A DNA stretch of 64,000 nt from positions 496,001 through 560,000 of the forward strand of contig NZ_CANMLT010000002.1 of assembly GCF_947498805.1 (NCBI RefSeq), written 5' to 3'. The stretch comes from an uncultured Tenacibaculum sp. Its GTDB lineage: Bacteria > Bacteroidota > Bacteroidia > Flavobacteriales > Flavobacteriaceae. The notes under the pieces are model-generated. The model searched no databases. It worked only from the letters and a program-made list of their open reading frames with translations, and was not told the DNA's origin. Below, one piece after another: positions 18,339 to 26,671 of this stretch. Made by a program: the position numbers and the translations under genes. Numbering within the stretch: the stretch's first letter is position 1; every line of letters begins with the position of its first letter.

Positions 18339-18842
18339 ATGAAACAATTAACTCATTATGAAATAGAAAATACGCAACAATCTTTTCCTATTACGATTGT
18401 TTGTGATGCTATTCGTACACCTGAAAATATAGGGATGTGTTTTCGAATTGCTGAAAGTTTTGGTGTTCAGAAAATATATTTACATGAAAACTCTCCTTCG
18501 ATAAGCAATCGTATTGTTAAGAAAACAGCGCGTAATACTATCCAACAAATTGCACATGATAGTTATGACAATTTTGAGACGCTTATCAAACAGTTAAAAG
18601 AAGAAGGAAACACTATTATTGGTATAGAAATTACCGATAGCAGTATCAATATTCAAGATTTTAATTTTGAAAATCATTCAAAAATCGTGTTACTTTTGGG
18701 AAGCGAACGCCATGGAATTGAAAATATAGATGTTGTAGATGCCACTGTAGCTATACCTATGTATGGTAGAAACTCTAGTATGAATGTTATTCATAGTTTA
18801 TCTATTACATTATACGAAGTAACCAATCAATTAAAAAAGTAG
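18339..18842 (+). CDS. TrmH/SpoU-family RNA 2'-O-methyltransferase
   Basis: A 167-residue SPOUT methyltransferase. Motif 1 CDAIRTPENIGMCFRIAESFG, motif 2 VLLLGSERHGIENI and motif 3 MYGRNSSMNVIHSLSITLYE form the trefoil-knot S-adenosylmethionine site. It uses SAM to methylate a ribose in tRNA or rRNA; which one is not predictable. It starts directly after the AraC stop with no gap. Confidence 0.92.
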   Translation: MKQLTHYEIENTQQSFPITIVCDAIRTPENIGMCFRIAESFGVQKIYLHENSPSISNRIVKKTARNTIQQIAHDSYDNFETLIKQLKEEGNTIIGIEITDSSINIQDFNFENHSKIVLLLGSERHGIENIDVVDATVAIPMYGRNSSMNVIHSLSITLYEVTNQLKK

Positions 18843-18845
18843 AAG

Positions 18846-19448
18846 TTGGAGATTAGAAGAAATATAAAAAACATACTTTTAGTTATTTTCTTTATATCAC
18901 TCAACCTTAATGGGCAAAACACCATTAAGGGTAAACTATTTACTTCTGAAAACTTTAAAGAACACTTTCCATTAATCAATGTTTCAATAAAAGGATTCTC
19001 AGAAAAAAAATTAATTGATAATAATGGTTTATTTGAATTACAAATTGAAAAAGAACAATCAGATTACATCATTAATTTCTATATTAATGATAGCATTGTT
19101 AAAACATACAACTACAAACACGTTTGGACCAAAAGAAAAAAACCTAAATCTATATCATTTGTAGAAGAATGTACAATTATTAGCAAATCTGTAAGAAACG
19201 ATTACAAAAAGAATACAGTTAAATTATATGTTTTTCAAAAAAAACCGTTATCAAAAAAAGATATTAAAATTCAAAAAAGATATAATTTCACGTACACCTT
19301 AGTATATAAAAAAGATCTTAAAAGTTATGATTGCTACAAAAAATACAATCATAGAGCTTTTAAATATCTAGTACTAGGCAACAAGTTATCTCTTGATAAA
19401 ATAAATAATAATACAATCGGAAAAAGCAAGTTTAGTCTACTTGATTAA
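18846..19448 (+). CDS. Secreted hypothetical protein with a carboxypeptidase-regulatory-like N-terminus
   Basis: Starts with TTG 3 bases after the TrmH stop; no in-frame ATG offers an alternative near the N-terminus. Residues 6-23 are a hydrophobic export signal ending LNLNGQ. NTIKGKLF...FPLINVSIKGF...LIDNNGLFELQI resembles the beta-sandwich repeat that begins many Bacteroidota surface proteins. The C-terminus is basic. Its place between trmH and hemH suggests cotranscription but no heme-related motif is visible. Confidence 0.68.
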   Translation: MEIRRNIKNILLVIFFISLNLNGQNTIKGKLFTSENFKEHFPLINVSIKGFSEKKLIDNNGLFELQIEKEQSDYIINFYINDSIVKTYNYKHVWTKRKKPKSISFVEECTIISKSVRNDYKKNTVKLYVFQKKPLSKKDIKIQKRYNFTYTLVYKKDLKSYDCYKKYNHRAFKYLVLGNKLSLDKINNNTIGKSKFSLLD

Positions 19449-19473
19449 TCTTCCTTAAGATAAATTATAAAAC

Positions 19474-20502
19474 ATGAAAGGAGTTTTATTAGTAAACTTA
19501 GGATCTCCAGACAGTACAGATCCAAAAGATGTAAAAAAGTATTTAGATCAGTTTTTAATGGATGAGCGTGTTATCGACGTTCCTTATTGGTTAAGAGCTT
19601 TTATTGTTAGAGGAATTATTTTAAATACACGACCTAAAAAATCTGCTGAGGCTTATCAAAAAATTTGGTGGAAAGAAGGTTCTCCTTTAATTGTGCTTTC
19701 TGAAAGACTACAAGACAAGGTTCAGGCTAAAACAGAATTACCTGTTGCTTTAGCAATGCGTTATGGAAATCCGTCTTTACAAAGCGGGTTACAAGAATTA
19801 TATGATAAAGGCGTTAAAGATGTTTTATTAGTGCCGTTATATCCGCAATTTGCCATGGCAACTACGGAAACCATCTTAGTATTCGCAGAAGAATTGCGTA
19901 AAAAGCATTTTTCGGATATGAAAATAACCGATGTTCCTGCTTTTTATAACCAACCAGAATATATCAAAGCATTATCGAATAGTATTAAAGATTACTTGAA
20001 AGATAAAGACTATGATCATTTATTATTCTCGTATCACGGAGTTCCTGAGAGACATATTCGAAAATCAGATATTACCAAGTCTCATTGTAACCCAGAAGCT
20101 GGTAATTTAACTTGTTGTAATACTCCTTCAGATGCGCATAAATTTTGCTATAGACATCAGTGTTATCAAACTACAAAGAATGTTATGGCTGAATTAGGTT
20201 TGGACGAAAACAAAGTATCTACCTCTTTCCAATCGCGTTTAGGAGTAGATCCTTGGTTACAACCATATACCGATAGAACGATCGTTAACAAAGCCGAAAA
20301 GGATGGTATTAAAAAGTTAGCTATTGTAACTCCTGCTTTTGTTTCTGACTGTTTAGAAACCTTAGAGGAAATTGCAATGGAAGGTAAACATGAATTTTTA
20401 GAAGCTGGTGGTGATGAATTCTATACAGTACCTTGTATTAATGATAATGATGAATGGGTAGCTGTATTAGCCAATTGGATCAACGAATTTAACAACAACT
20501 AA
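19474..20502 (+). CDS. hemH: Ferrochelatase
   Basis: Inserts Fe2+ into protoporphyrin IX. Family features: KGVLLVNLGSPDSTDPKDVKKYLDQFLMD at the N-terminus, LLFSYHGVPERHIRKSD (around 183-199) with the catalytic His, and the C-terminal PAFVSDCLETLEEI. Several Cys (CNPEAGNLTCC, CYRHQC) lie mid-protein, as in many HemH. Length 342 is normal. It is followed 2 bases later by hemJ, the enzyme that supplies its substrate. Confidence 0.97.
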   Translation: MKGVLLVNLGSPDSTDPKDVKKYLDQFLMDERVIDVPYWLRAFIVRGIILNTRPKKSAEAYQKIWWKEGSPLIVLSERLQDKVQAKTELPVALAMRYGNPSLQSGLQELYDKGVKDVLLVPLYPQFAMATTETILVFAEELRKKHFSDMKITDVPAFYNQPEYIKALSNSIKDYLKDKDYDHLLFSYHGVPERHIRKSDITKSHCNPEAGNLTCCNTPSDAHKFCYRHQCYQTTKNVMAELGLDENKVSTSFQSRLGVDPWLQPYTDRTIVNKAEKDGIKKLAIVTPAFVSDCLETLEEIAMEGKHEFLEAGGDEFYTVPCINDNDEWVAVLANWINEFNNN

Positions 20503-20504
20503 TC

Positions 20505-21089
20505 ATGGATTTTTTATACGTTAAAGCATTACATATTATTTTTGTAGTTACTTGGTTTGCCGGACTATTCTACATGGTACGTTTATTTATTTACCATGTT
20601 GAAGCAGATAAAAAAGAGCAACCTTCCAAAGAAATTCTACAAACGCAATACAAGCTTATGCAAAAGCGTTTGTGGTATATTATTACTTGGCCTTCTGCCA
20701 TTTTAGCAAGTTTTTTTGCATTTTGGATGCTGTATAAAAACCCAATTTATTTAGAAGAAGGTTGGATGTTGGTAAAACTATCTTTTGTATTGGTTTTATA
20801 CGTATACCACGGATTTTGTCAAGTTATTTACAAACAATTACAACGAGACGAAATCAAATACACTTCTCTTAAACTTCGTTTATGGAATGAAGTAGCAACG
20901 ATTCTTTTATTTGCAATTGTCTTTTTAGTGGTATTAAAAGACACCATTAATTGGATTTGGGGAGTTGTAGGAATTCTTCTTGTTTCTATCCTATTAATGT
21001 TAGCTGTTAGACTGTATAAAAAAATACGTGCTAAAAAGAGTTGGGACAAATTTGAAGAGGAATTACTCGAAGAAGATGAAAATATATAA
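20505..21089 (+). CDS. hemJ: HemJ-type protoporphyrinogen IX oxidase
   Basis: A 194-residue membrane protein with about five transmembrane helices. The N-terminus has LYVKALHIIFVVTWFAGLFYMVRLFIYH, carrying the conserved His, Arg and Trp of the CopD/HemJ family, and MLVKLSFVLVLYVYH in the middle supplies the conserved Lys. HemJ oxidises protoporphyrinogen IX to protoporphyrin IX. No hemG or hemY is present in the window, so this completes the pathway. It directly follows hemH and ends at a terminator. Confidence 0.9.
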   Translation: MDFLYVKALHIIFVVTWFAGLFYMVRLFIYHVEADKKEQPSKEILQTQYKLMQKRLWYIITWPSAILASFFAFWMLYKNPIYLEEGWMLVKLSFVLVLYVYHGFCQVIYKQLQRDEIKYTSLKLRLWNEVATILLFAIVFLVVLKDTINWIWGVVGILLVSILLMLAVRLYKKIRAKKSWDKFEEELLEEDENI

Positions 21090-21097
21090 TAAACTAT

Positions 21098-21128
21098 AAA
21101 AAAAGCGAAGTGTACACTTCGCTTTTTT
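21098..21128 (+). terminator. Terminator of the AraC-hemH-hemJ operon
   Basis: AAAGCGAAGTG / CACTTCGCTTT hairpin followed by a T run, just after hemJ. Confidence 0.9.
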
Positions 21129-21326
21129 GTTTCTATAGCACCCCTTTTAAAGTTTAATTATTCTTTTTAGTAAATATTTCAGAATATTAAACTTAAAAAA
21201 CACCCTGTATATCAATTATTAAATAATAATACCCCTATTTTGCATGCCCTCAATTAAATTTTAACAACTAAAAAATGAATACCATTTCATCTTTTTCTTT
21301 ACCTATTTATTTTTAAGCTAACACGA

Positions 21327-22484
21327 ATGGATTTATCAAACAGCATTATTAGTTTCATTGATTCATTAGGAGTCGTACAGGGGTTATTATTTGGCTTGAT
21401 TTTAATTTTTTATTATTCAAAAAAAAACAAACCAACTCTATTTCTAGGTCTGTTTATAATTTTGTTCGCACTAGAACCCATGCCCAATGTACTCCATGAT
21501 CTTGGTTACCTAGAAAAACACCCAGAACTTGAGTTACTCCCTGTAGGATTTCATTTTCTAGCATATCCTTTTTTACTTATATACATTCAAAAAACATCTA
21601 TATTAAAAGATAAAAAGACCAGTAACTGGACCTTAATTCCTGGAATAATTGAATTCAGTATAGCCTTGGTTATTTTTATGCTCCCTTATCAAATAAAACT
21701 TCAAATAAAAGAATCATCTATTGCTATTTTATATTTTATTGCTGGCTTATCATATTCACTCTACATTGCCTATCTCATATTAAAATGGATTCATTCACAC
21801 GTTATTGAAGTAGAAAATCAATACACCTATATTCATAGTAAAACATTGAGTTGGTCTAAATGGTTTACCTACGCTAGTGTTTTATTTCATTTGTTAATCC
21901 TAACCAACATTTTCTTAAAAAGTCATGTATGGTATGCTTGGATTTCTGTACTCAATGTTATTCTTATTTATTGGGTTTCTTTTAAAGGAGTAACCCAAGA
22001 AAATGTCAGAGCACTTGTTTGGGATAATAAAAAACTTAAAGAGAAAAGTAACAACAACGCTGCTCTTGATAAAGAACCAAATTCATCTTTCATCAATACC
22101 GACACTCATATTTCTCCTCAAATATCTCATAACCTAATGCCTCTTAAAGAAGCTCAAAACATTTGTCTCAAAGTTGAAACATATGTAATCGAGTCTCGAT
22201 GTTATATGAACAACAAACTAACCATCATTGATATTGCAGAAACATTGAACATTCATCCTAAACGAATTTCTTACTCTATCAATACCGTTAAATCAAAAAA
22301 TTTTAACAATTATATCAACTCATTTAGAGTTGAACTAGCTAAAAAGCTTTTAAAAAGTGAGCAAACTCAGCATTTATCTATTGAAGGAATTGGTTTTGAA
22401 GCTGGATTTCACACCAAGGCAACTTTTTACAGCGCTTTTAAAAAGAATGTTCATATGACGCCTGCTCAGTACAAAGCTTCATAA
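21327..22484 (+). CDS. Membrane-anchored AraC-family regulator
   Basis: The first about 230 residues form seven hydrophobic helices (from GVVQGLLFGLILIFYY to VLNVILIYWVSFKG). A linker (about 235-280) and a C-terminal AraC domain follow: LTIIDIAETLNIHPKRISYSIN and IEGIGFEAGFHTKATFYSAFKKNVHMTPAQYK. This 7TM-plus-HTH layout is common in Bacteroidota and implies DNA binding from the membrane. It has no partner in the same orientation closer than 446 bases. The signal is unknown. Confidence 0.9.
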   Translation: MDLSNSIISFIDSLGVVQGLLFGLILIFYYSKKNKPTLFLGLFIILFALEPMPNVLHDLGYLEKHPELELLPVGFHFLAYPFLLIYIQKTSILKDKKTSNWTLIPGIIEFSIALVIFMLPYQIKLQIKESSIAILYFIAGLSYSLYIAYLILKWIHSHVIEVENQYTYIHSKTLSWSKWFTYASVLFHLLILTNIFLKSHVWYAWISVLNVILIYWVSFKGVTQENVRALVWDNKKLKEKSNNNAALDKEPNSSFINTDTHISPQISHNLMPLKEAQNICLKVETYVIESRCYMNNKLTIIDIAETLNIHPKRISYSINTVKSKNFNNYINSFRVELAKKLLKSEQTQHLSIEGIGFEAGFHTKATFYSAFKKNVHMTPAQYKAS

Positions 22485-22930
22485 AAGTATTTTAAGAGTT
22501 TATATTTCTGATTTCTAAACTCATACCTCCCTCATTTTTTTGTATCCCACTAATCTCCATAATACCTTTGACGAACGTTCTATCCCTTATGTTAGTTTGA
22601 TGTACTAATAAGGAATTTACACCCCTTATTATGTTAAAGCCCAACTTAATGCTCAAGTCAATAGTTAGTTGTTTAATTTCCTCTGCTTAAGCCTTAAAGT
22701 TGGGTTTTATTTTTTACAAGCTATCCATAGCTAAACCATGTAAAGACCTATAATTCTCTACAAGAATTCACAAGAACCATTTATTGAGGTATAAATTTCC
22801 GATTCTTTGACTTTATACCGCTTTAATAATCAAAACCACGCTAGCGTCTTAACTAATTTTGCTCCAAACTTAACCTTAAACTTTCCTCTAACAATCAGCA
22901 CATGTATTTATAATCTTAAACAATATAAAA
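22485..22930 (+). other. Gap with a long-loop hairpin
   Basis: No coding frame of interest. The visible structure is CCCAACTTAA (about 22640-22649) pairing with TTAAAGTTGGG (22694-22704), followed by TTTTATTTTTT. The stem encloses about 45 bases. It looks like a terminator with a long loop or the 3' end of a small RNA. Nothing else is recognised in the rest of the gap. Confidence 0.4.
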
Positions 22931-23254
22931 TTGAATTTAAAAGAACTTTTATCTAATACGAATTCTCATAGTATTTATCTTTTTGAAAGAGATGGAAATA
23001 TTATTGATTCTTATCCTAAAGAAAGTAATAAAACAGCAGAAAACATTACAGCATTTAGCGCTACAGTTTTTAATATGGCGCAACATTTTTTTACCGATTT
23101 TTTTGAATCAGAATTATCTAATCTTACCATAAAATCGAATAAAAAAAATATTGCTTTAATAAAGCTTGATGATTTTATCATTTGCTTTTTCTCAGATAAA
23201 AACATGAATCTAGGCGTATTAGAACTAAGCTTAAGAAAAGAGTTAAACAAATAA
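22931..23254 (+). CDS. Roadblock/LC7-like protein, first of a trio
   Basis: A 107-residue protein read from TTG; no in-frame ATG lies upstream. The pattern SIYLFERDGNIIDSY, a central helix AFSATVFNMAQHFF, strands KKNIALIKLDDFIICFFSD and a final MNLGVLELSLRKEL matches the compact alpha-beta layout of Roadblock/LC7 domains, as in MglB-type GTPase regulators. The assignment is by pattern only. The next gene, 13 bases on, looks like a second member. No Ras-like GTPase is nearby. Confidence 0.7.
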   Translation: MNLKELLSNTNSHSIYLFERDGNIIDSYPKESNKTAENITAFSATVFNMAQHFFTDFFESELSNLTIKSNKKNIALIKLDDFIICFFSDKNMNLGVLELSLRKELNK

Positions 23255-23267
23255 ATATTAATAAATT

Positions 23268-23642
23268 ATGGAAACAGTTTTAAAAGGGTTAGTAAACAAT
23301 GTAAAAGAAAATATTCCAGGTTACAGAGGTGTGAGCGTAACAGAAATGTCTTCTGGAGAATCATTAATTTCAGATTCTAGCATTGAAGGGTTTGATCCAG
23401 AATTAGCATCTGCATTTAATGTTGAAATTATAAATGCAAAGCGAAAAACAATGAATGCTCTAGACATTAATGAAGAGTTAAACGATATTCAATTTAACTT
23501 ATCTAACCAAATACACACCATTAATATCTCACAAAACGGAGAGTATTTTATCTATTTAGCATTAGATAGAGAAAAGGCTAACATGGGTATTACCAAGAAG
23601 TTATTAAACAAATACAAAGAGGATTTAAATAGTGAGTTATAA
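23268..23642 (+). CDS. Roadblock/LC7-like protein, second of a trio
   Basis: 124 residues. IPGYRGVSVTEMSSGESLISDS followed by a helix with DPELASAFNVEIINAKRK, strands IHTINISQNGEYFIYLALDREKANMGITKKLL gives the Roadblock topology more clearly than its upstream neighbour. No signal peptide or membrane segment, so cytoplasmic. Its 3' end overlaps the third gene by 11 bases, showing translational coupling. Confidence 0.75.
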   Translation: METVLKGLVNNVKENIPGYRGVSVTEMSSGESLISDSSIEGFDPELASAFNVEIINAKRKTMNALDINEELNDIQFNLSNQIHTINISQNGEYFIYLALDREKANMGITKKLLNKYKEDLNSEL

Positions 23643-23874
23643 AAAGTTAACTTTCCAAGGCTTGAGTTTAGATGAAAACTTAAAAAGCACCTTGGATTAT
23701 TATCAAGAACAATACATACACAAGGTACTTTCAGAAAGTACAGATCCTAACAAAAAAAAGGGTGATGTAGCACCTGAAAGAAAGAGAAACCTAAAATCGA
23801 TACTTTCCGACTTTTTGTTTGCAGAAAAATACAATAACGTTTTTGACATTGTGAAACTAAAAAAGAAAAACTAG
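23632..23874 (+). CDS. Small hypothetical protein, third of the Roadblock trio
   Basis: 80 residues from GTG at 23632, overlapping the previous gene. Charged, no signal peptide. A helix (LDENLKSTLDYYQEQYIHKVL), a Lys-rich link (DPNKKKGDVAPERKRN) and a second helix LKSILSDFLFAEKYNNVFDI. Not recognised. Its coupling to two Roadblock-like proteins suggests it works with them. A terminator follows. Confidence 0.68.
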   Translation: MSYKKLTFQGLSLDENLKSTLDYYQEQYIHKVLSESTDPNKKKGDVAPERKRNLKSILSDFLFAEKYNNVFDIVKLKKKN

Positions 23875-23895
23875 TTTATTTTCTAGCAGAAAATC

Positions 23896-23929
23896 TAAAA
23901 AGAAGCCATTGTATAGTGGCTTCTTTTTT
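23896..23929 (+). terminator. Terminator after the Roadblock trio
   Basis: AAAGAAGCCA...TGGCTTCTTTTTT hairpin 22 bases after the third stop. Confidence 0.88.
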
Positions 23930-24149
23930 ATGATTTATTACAATTAGTTACTCAACAAATAAGGTGAAAACTAAAATATTTTCATTAACTTTAAAAGAAT
24001 CAGTACTTTGAGATAAAATTCATTGCATACTGATATGTATCGACATCTAATTGCATGCTATGCAATAACACCACAACTCCCTATAAATATACCATTATAA
24101 ACTTAAATATAAACTGACATATATCATTCCTAAAGGTATTTCTTCCAAT

Positions 24150-24157
24150 TAAATTTG
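24150..24157 (+). promoter_or_regulatory. -7 box (TAAATTTG) for the hibernation factor
   Basis: TAAATTTG, 24 bases before the ATG at 24182. It includes the TTG at 24155 that a naive reading could take as a start, which argues for the downstream ATG. Confidence 0.55.
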
Positions 24158-24181
24158 AGTATTAAATTAAAACAATACAAG

Positions 24182-24484
24182 ATGGAAGTACATATTCAAT
24201 TTGTTAAAATGCCAGTAAGTGAAAGTCTACAAGACTTCATTCAACAAAAACTAAACAAACTTCATAAAAAATACGATTCGCTTATCAAAGCACAAGTATT
24301 TATCAAATACGAGAATGACCCTACGCCAAAAGGTAAAATTTGTGAAATTGTATTGAGTCAATCTGGCCCACAAATATTTGCTTCTTCAAATGAAGACAAT
24401 TATCAATTGGCGGTTAAGAACACTATTAGTGATTTAGAGAGACAACTCAGTAAACGTAAACAAATACTAATGTCTCACCATTAA
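24182..24484 (+). CDS. raiA: Short ribosome hibernation factor (HPF/RaiA family)
   Basis: 100 residues from ATG at 24182. The S30AE fold is seen in MEVHIQFVKMPVSESLQDFIQQKLNKL..., FIKYEND and CEIVLSQSGPQIFASSNEDNYQLAVKNTISDLERQLSK. It binds the 30S A/P site to inactivate ribosomes in stationary phase. Lacking the long-form C-terminal domain, it is a short HPF or YfiA type. The universal stress gene 22 bases on supports a stress-response unit. Confidence 0.9.
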   Translation: MEVHIQFVKMPVSESLQDFIQQKLNKLHKKYDSLIKAQVFIKYENDPTPKGKICEIVLSQSGPQIFASSNEDNYQLAVKNTISDLERQLSKRKQILMSHH

Positions 24485-24506
24485 CTAACTCTTAAAACCT
24501 ATCATT

Positions 24507-25334
24507 ATGAAACGCATATTAATACCCACCGATTTTTCAGAAAATGCATGGACAGCTACCGTGTACGCTCTAAATTTATTTGCTGATGAAGAATGTGTTT
24601 TTCACTTACTTCATGCTGCTCCAGTTAAATCTTCTAGGATTTCTTCATTTTCAAATAAACTAGCTCGTGTAATGCAAGAAAATGCAGTAAAGGACCTAAA
24701 ACATCTACAAGAACGATTAGAGAAAACACATTCCAATGCAAAGCATAGTTTTAGTATTTCAACTAGTACCTATGACATTGAACAAGCAGTAAGTATTGCT
24801 GTAGAAAATCATAATATAGATTTAGTTATTATGGGTACCAAAGGAGCCACAGGCTCTAAAGAAATCTTTGTAGGAAGCAATACGGTAGAAGTTATGAGTA
24901 CGCTTTCTAAATGTCCTGTATTAGCAATACCTAGTAATACGGCATATACAACTCCGAAAAACATTGGATTTTCAAGTGGATTTAAACGCTTATATAATAG
25001 TAAAGAATTAGATGAAATTAGAAATTTAGCAAGCTTACATAACTCCAAATTACATATCTTTCATATACAAACAACTAATGAGTTAAATACAAGTCAAAAA
25101 GAAAATTTAGATTCGTTACAAATGTATTTAAACGATGTACAGAGTAACTATGTAGAGCTTTCTCAAAACACAAGCATAACTAATGAAATTACCAACTTTA
25201 TCAATAATGAAAATATTGATGTTTTAACCATGATCAAATACAAGCATAATTTCTTTGAAAACCTATTTAGAGAACCTGTTATAGCCAATTTAGGCCATAT
25301 ACTAAACATTCCATTTATGGTAATTCCGGCATAG
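24507..25334 (+). CDS. Tandem universal stress protein
   Basis: 275 residues, two UspA-like domains. The first (1-145) has RILIPTDFSENAWTATVYAL and the nucleotide-type loop IMGTKGATGSKEIFVGSNTVEVMSTLSKCPVLAIP. The second (about 150-275) is degenerate, without a clear GxxG loop but ending LGHILNIPFMVIPA. Likely cytoplasmic and involved in stress adaptation, consistent with the hibernation factor upstream. Confidence 0.9.
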   Translation: MKRILIPTDFSENAWTATVYALNLFADEECVFHLLHAAPVKSSRISSFSNKLARVMQENAVKDLKHLQERLEKTHSNAKHSFSISTSTYDIEQAVSIAVENHNIDLVIMGTKGATGSKEIFVGSNTVEVMSTLSKCPVLAIPSNTAYTTPKNIGFSSGFKRLYNSKELDEIRNLASLHNSKLHIFHIQTTNELNTSQKENLDSLQMYLNDVQSNYVELSQNTSITNEITNFINNENIDVLTMIKYKHNFFENLFREPVIANLGHILNIPFMVIPA

Positions 25335-25342
25335 TATAACTT

Positions 25343-25373
25343 AAAAGCACCGATGCGTATAGCCGGTGCTTTT
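25343..25373. terminator. Terminator between usp and the hydrolase
   Basis: AAAAGCACCG...CCGGTGCTTTT stem, shared by convergent genes. Confidence 0.85.
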
Positions 25374-25399
25374 CTATATTTTAAGTTTTGAAACAATTA

Positions 25400-26470
25400 C
25401 TACAATTGTTGTTGAATCCAATTTACCATTTCCTCCATTACCTTTATTGAAAAGGATTCTTCTAATTTTTCATACTCTTCAGGCAACCCTGTTTTACTTT
25501 CTTGAAATAAATGATTTAAATTAGAAAACTCTCTAACCGTTACCTTTGTATTTCCTGAATTCACCAATATCCGTTTCCATTCAGGTAAATTTTCACTTGC
25601 CAAAACCTGTAAGTCTTTTGCTCCATTAAGTGCTAAAACTGGGCATTTAACTTTTTTAATATACTCTTCTGGATTGTAGTTTAAAAAATTTACCATCCAT
25701 GGTCTTAAAACTCCATTTACTTGAGCTTTTACATATTCATCATAAGTCATGCTTTCCGGCTTGTCTGGATCATTCAAAGATATTCTTTCAATATATTCAG
25801 TCATTTTGCTCTTTAGAGTATCCTTATTCTTATATAATCGAACAATTTCGAAAGCATCCCGATTCAATTTTTGAGATTTTTCTATATCCGACGGCTCCTG
25901 CCCCTTAGCCATAGCAATTGCCTTTTGTTGAGATAATAGAATTTTATTTCCAGAAAGGCTTGGACCCGCCAACGATATAATAAATGCAATCTCTGGAGAC
26001 TCACCAGCAACAATAGGAGCTATTAAACCTCCTTCACTATGACCTATTAAACCTATTTTATTTTGATCGATTTCTTTTCTGGTTTGTAAATACTTAAAAA
26101 TAGCCCTAACATCATTAGCAAAATCAAAAGAATTCGCTGCACCATAATCTCCTGTAGACTCTCCTACTCCTCTTTTATCATAACGAAATACAGCTATTCC
26201 TTTTTTTGTCAAATAATTAGAAACATCTAAAAAGGGTTTGTGATTGGCAAACTCAGCATTTCTATTGTGTTTACCATTTCCACTAATCAAAATCACTGCT
26301 GGAAAAATTCCTTTTTCATTGGGCAAAGACAATGTTCCTGATAAACTTATATTCTCTTTTACATTTTCAACAATTATATCTTTAGAAACAGGTTTAACTT
26401 CTTCCTTTTCTTGCTTACAGCAAATCAACGAACAGATTACTAATGCAATTATTAATTTAAAGATTCTCAT
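25400..26470 (-). CDS. Exported alpha/beta hydrolase (dienelactone hydrolase-like)
   Basis: 356 residues with an N-terminal hydrophobic signal ending in Cys17-Cys18, a plausible lipoprotein. Hydrolase features: VILISGNGKHNRN (oxyanion region), FRYDKRGVGES, nucleophile Ser145 in LIGHSEGG, Asp in LALNGAKDLQV, and His in SNLNHLFQE. The long N-terminal ISGNG and GHSEGG are typical of YqiA/BAAT-like bacterial hydrolases. Substrate unknown. Divergent from another alpha/beta hydrolase 200 bases away. Confidence 0.88.
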   Translation of the reverse strand: MRIFKLIIALVICSLICCKQEKEEVKPVSKDIIVENVKENISLSGTLSLPNEKGIFPAVILISGNGKHNRNAEFANHKPFLDVSNYLTKKGIAVFRYDKRGVGESTGDYGAANSFDFANDVRAIFKYLQTRKEIDQNKIGLIGHSEGGLIAPIVAGESPEIAFIISLAGPSLSGNKILLSQQKAIAMAKGQEPSDIEKSQKLNRDAFEIVRLYKNKDTLKSKMTEYIERISLNDPDKPESMTYDEYVKAQVNGVLRPWMVNFLNYNPEEYIKKVKCPVLALNGAKDLQVLASENLPEWKRILVNSGNTKVTVREFSNLNHLFQESKTGLPEEYEKLEESFSIKVMEEMVNWIQQQL

Positions 26471-26671
26471 TTTTTCTCTTTATTTCTAAGACGAATTGAG
26501 TATCGTCTTGTTACTTTTTATTCTAATTCTTGATAATATTGCCCACAACAAACAGTTCAAAAAACAGTCGCTATATCATAAACTAAAAACCACTTTTTCT
26601 CTTTAAAATTAAGGGATAATAGGTTAATTTAGTCATCACTAAAAGTACAATCATTTTTATTTAGAATTACT

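Noticed and set aside
24155..24181. TTG start nine codons upstream of the ATG for the hibernation factor
   Set aside because: The TTG is part of the TAAATTTG promoter box, so it would not be transcribed as codon; the ATG at 24182 gives the normal N-terminus.
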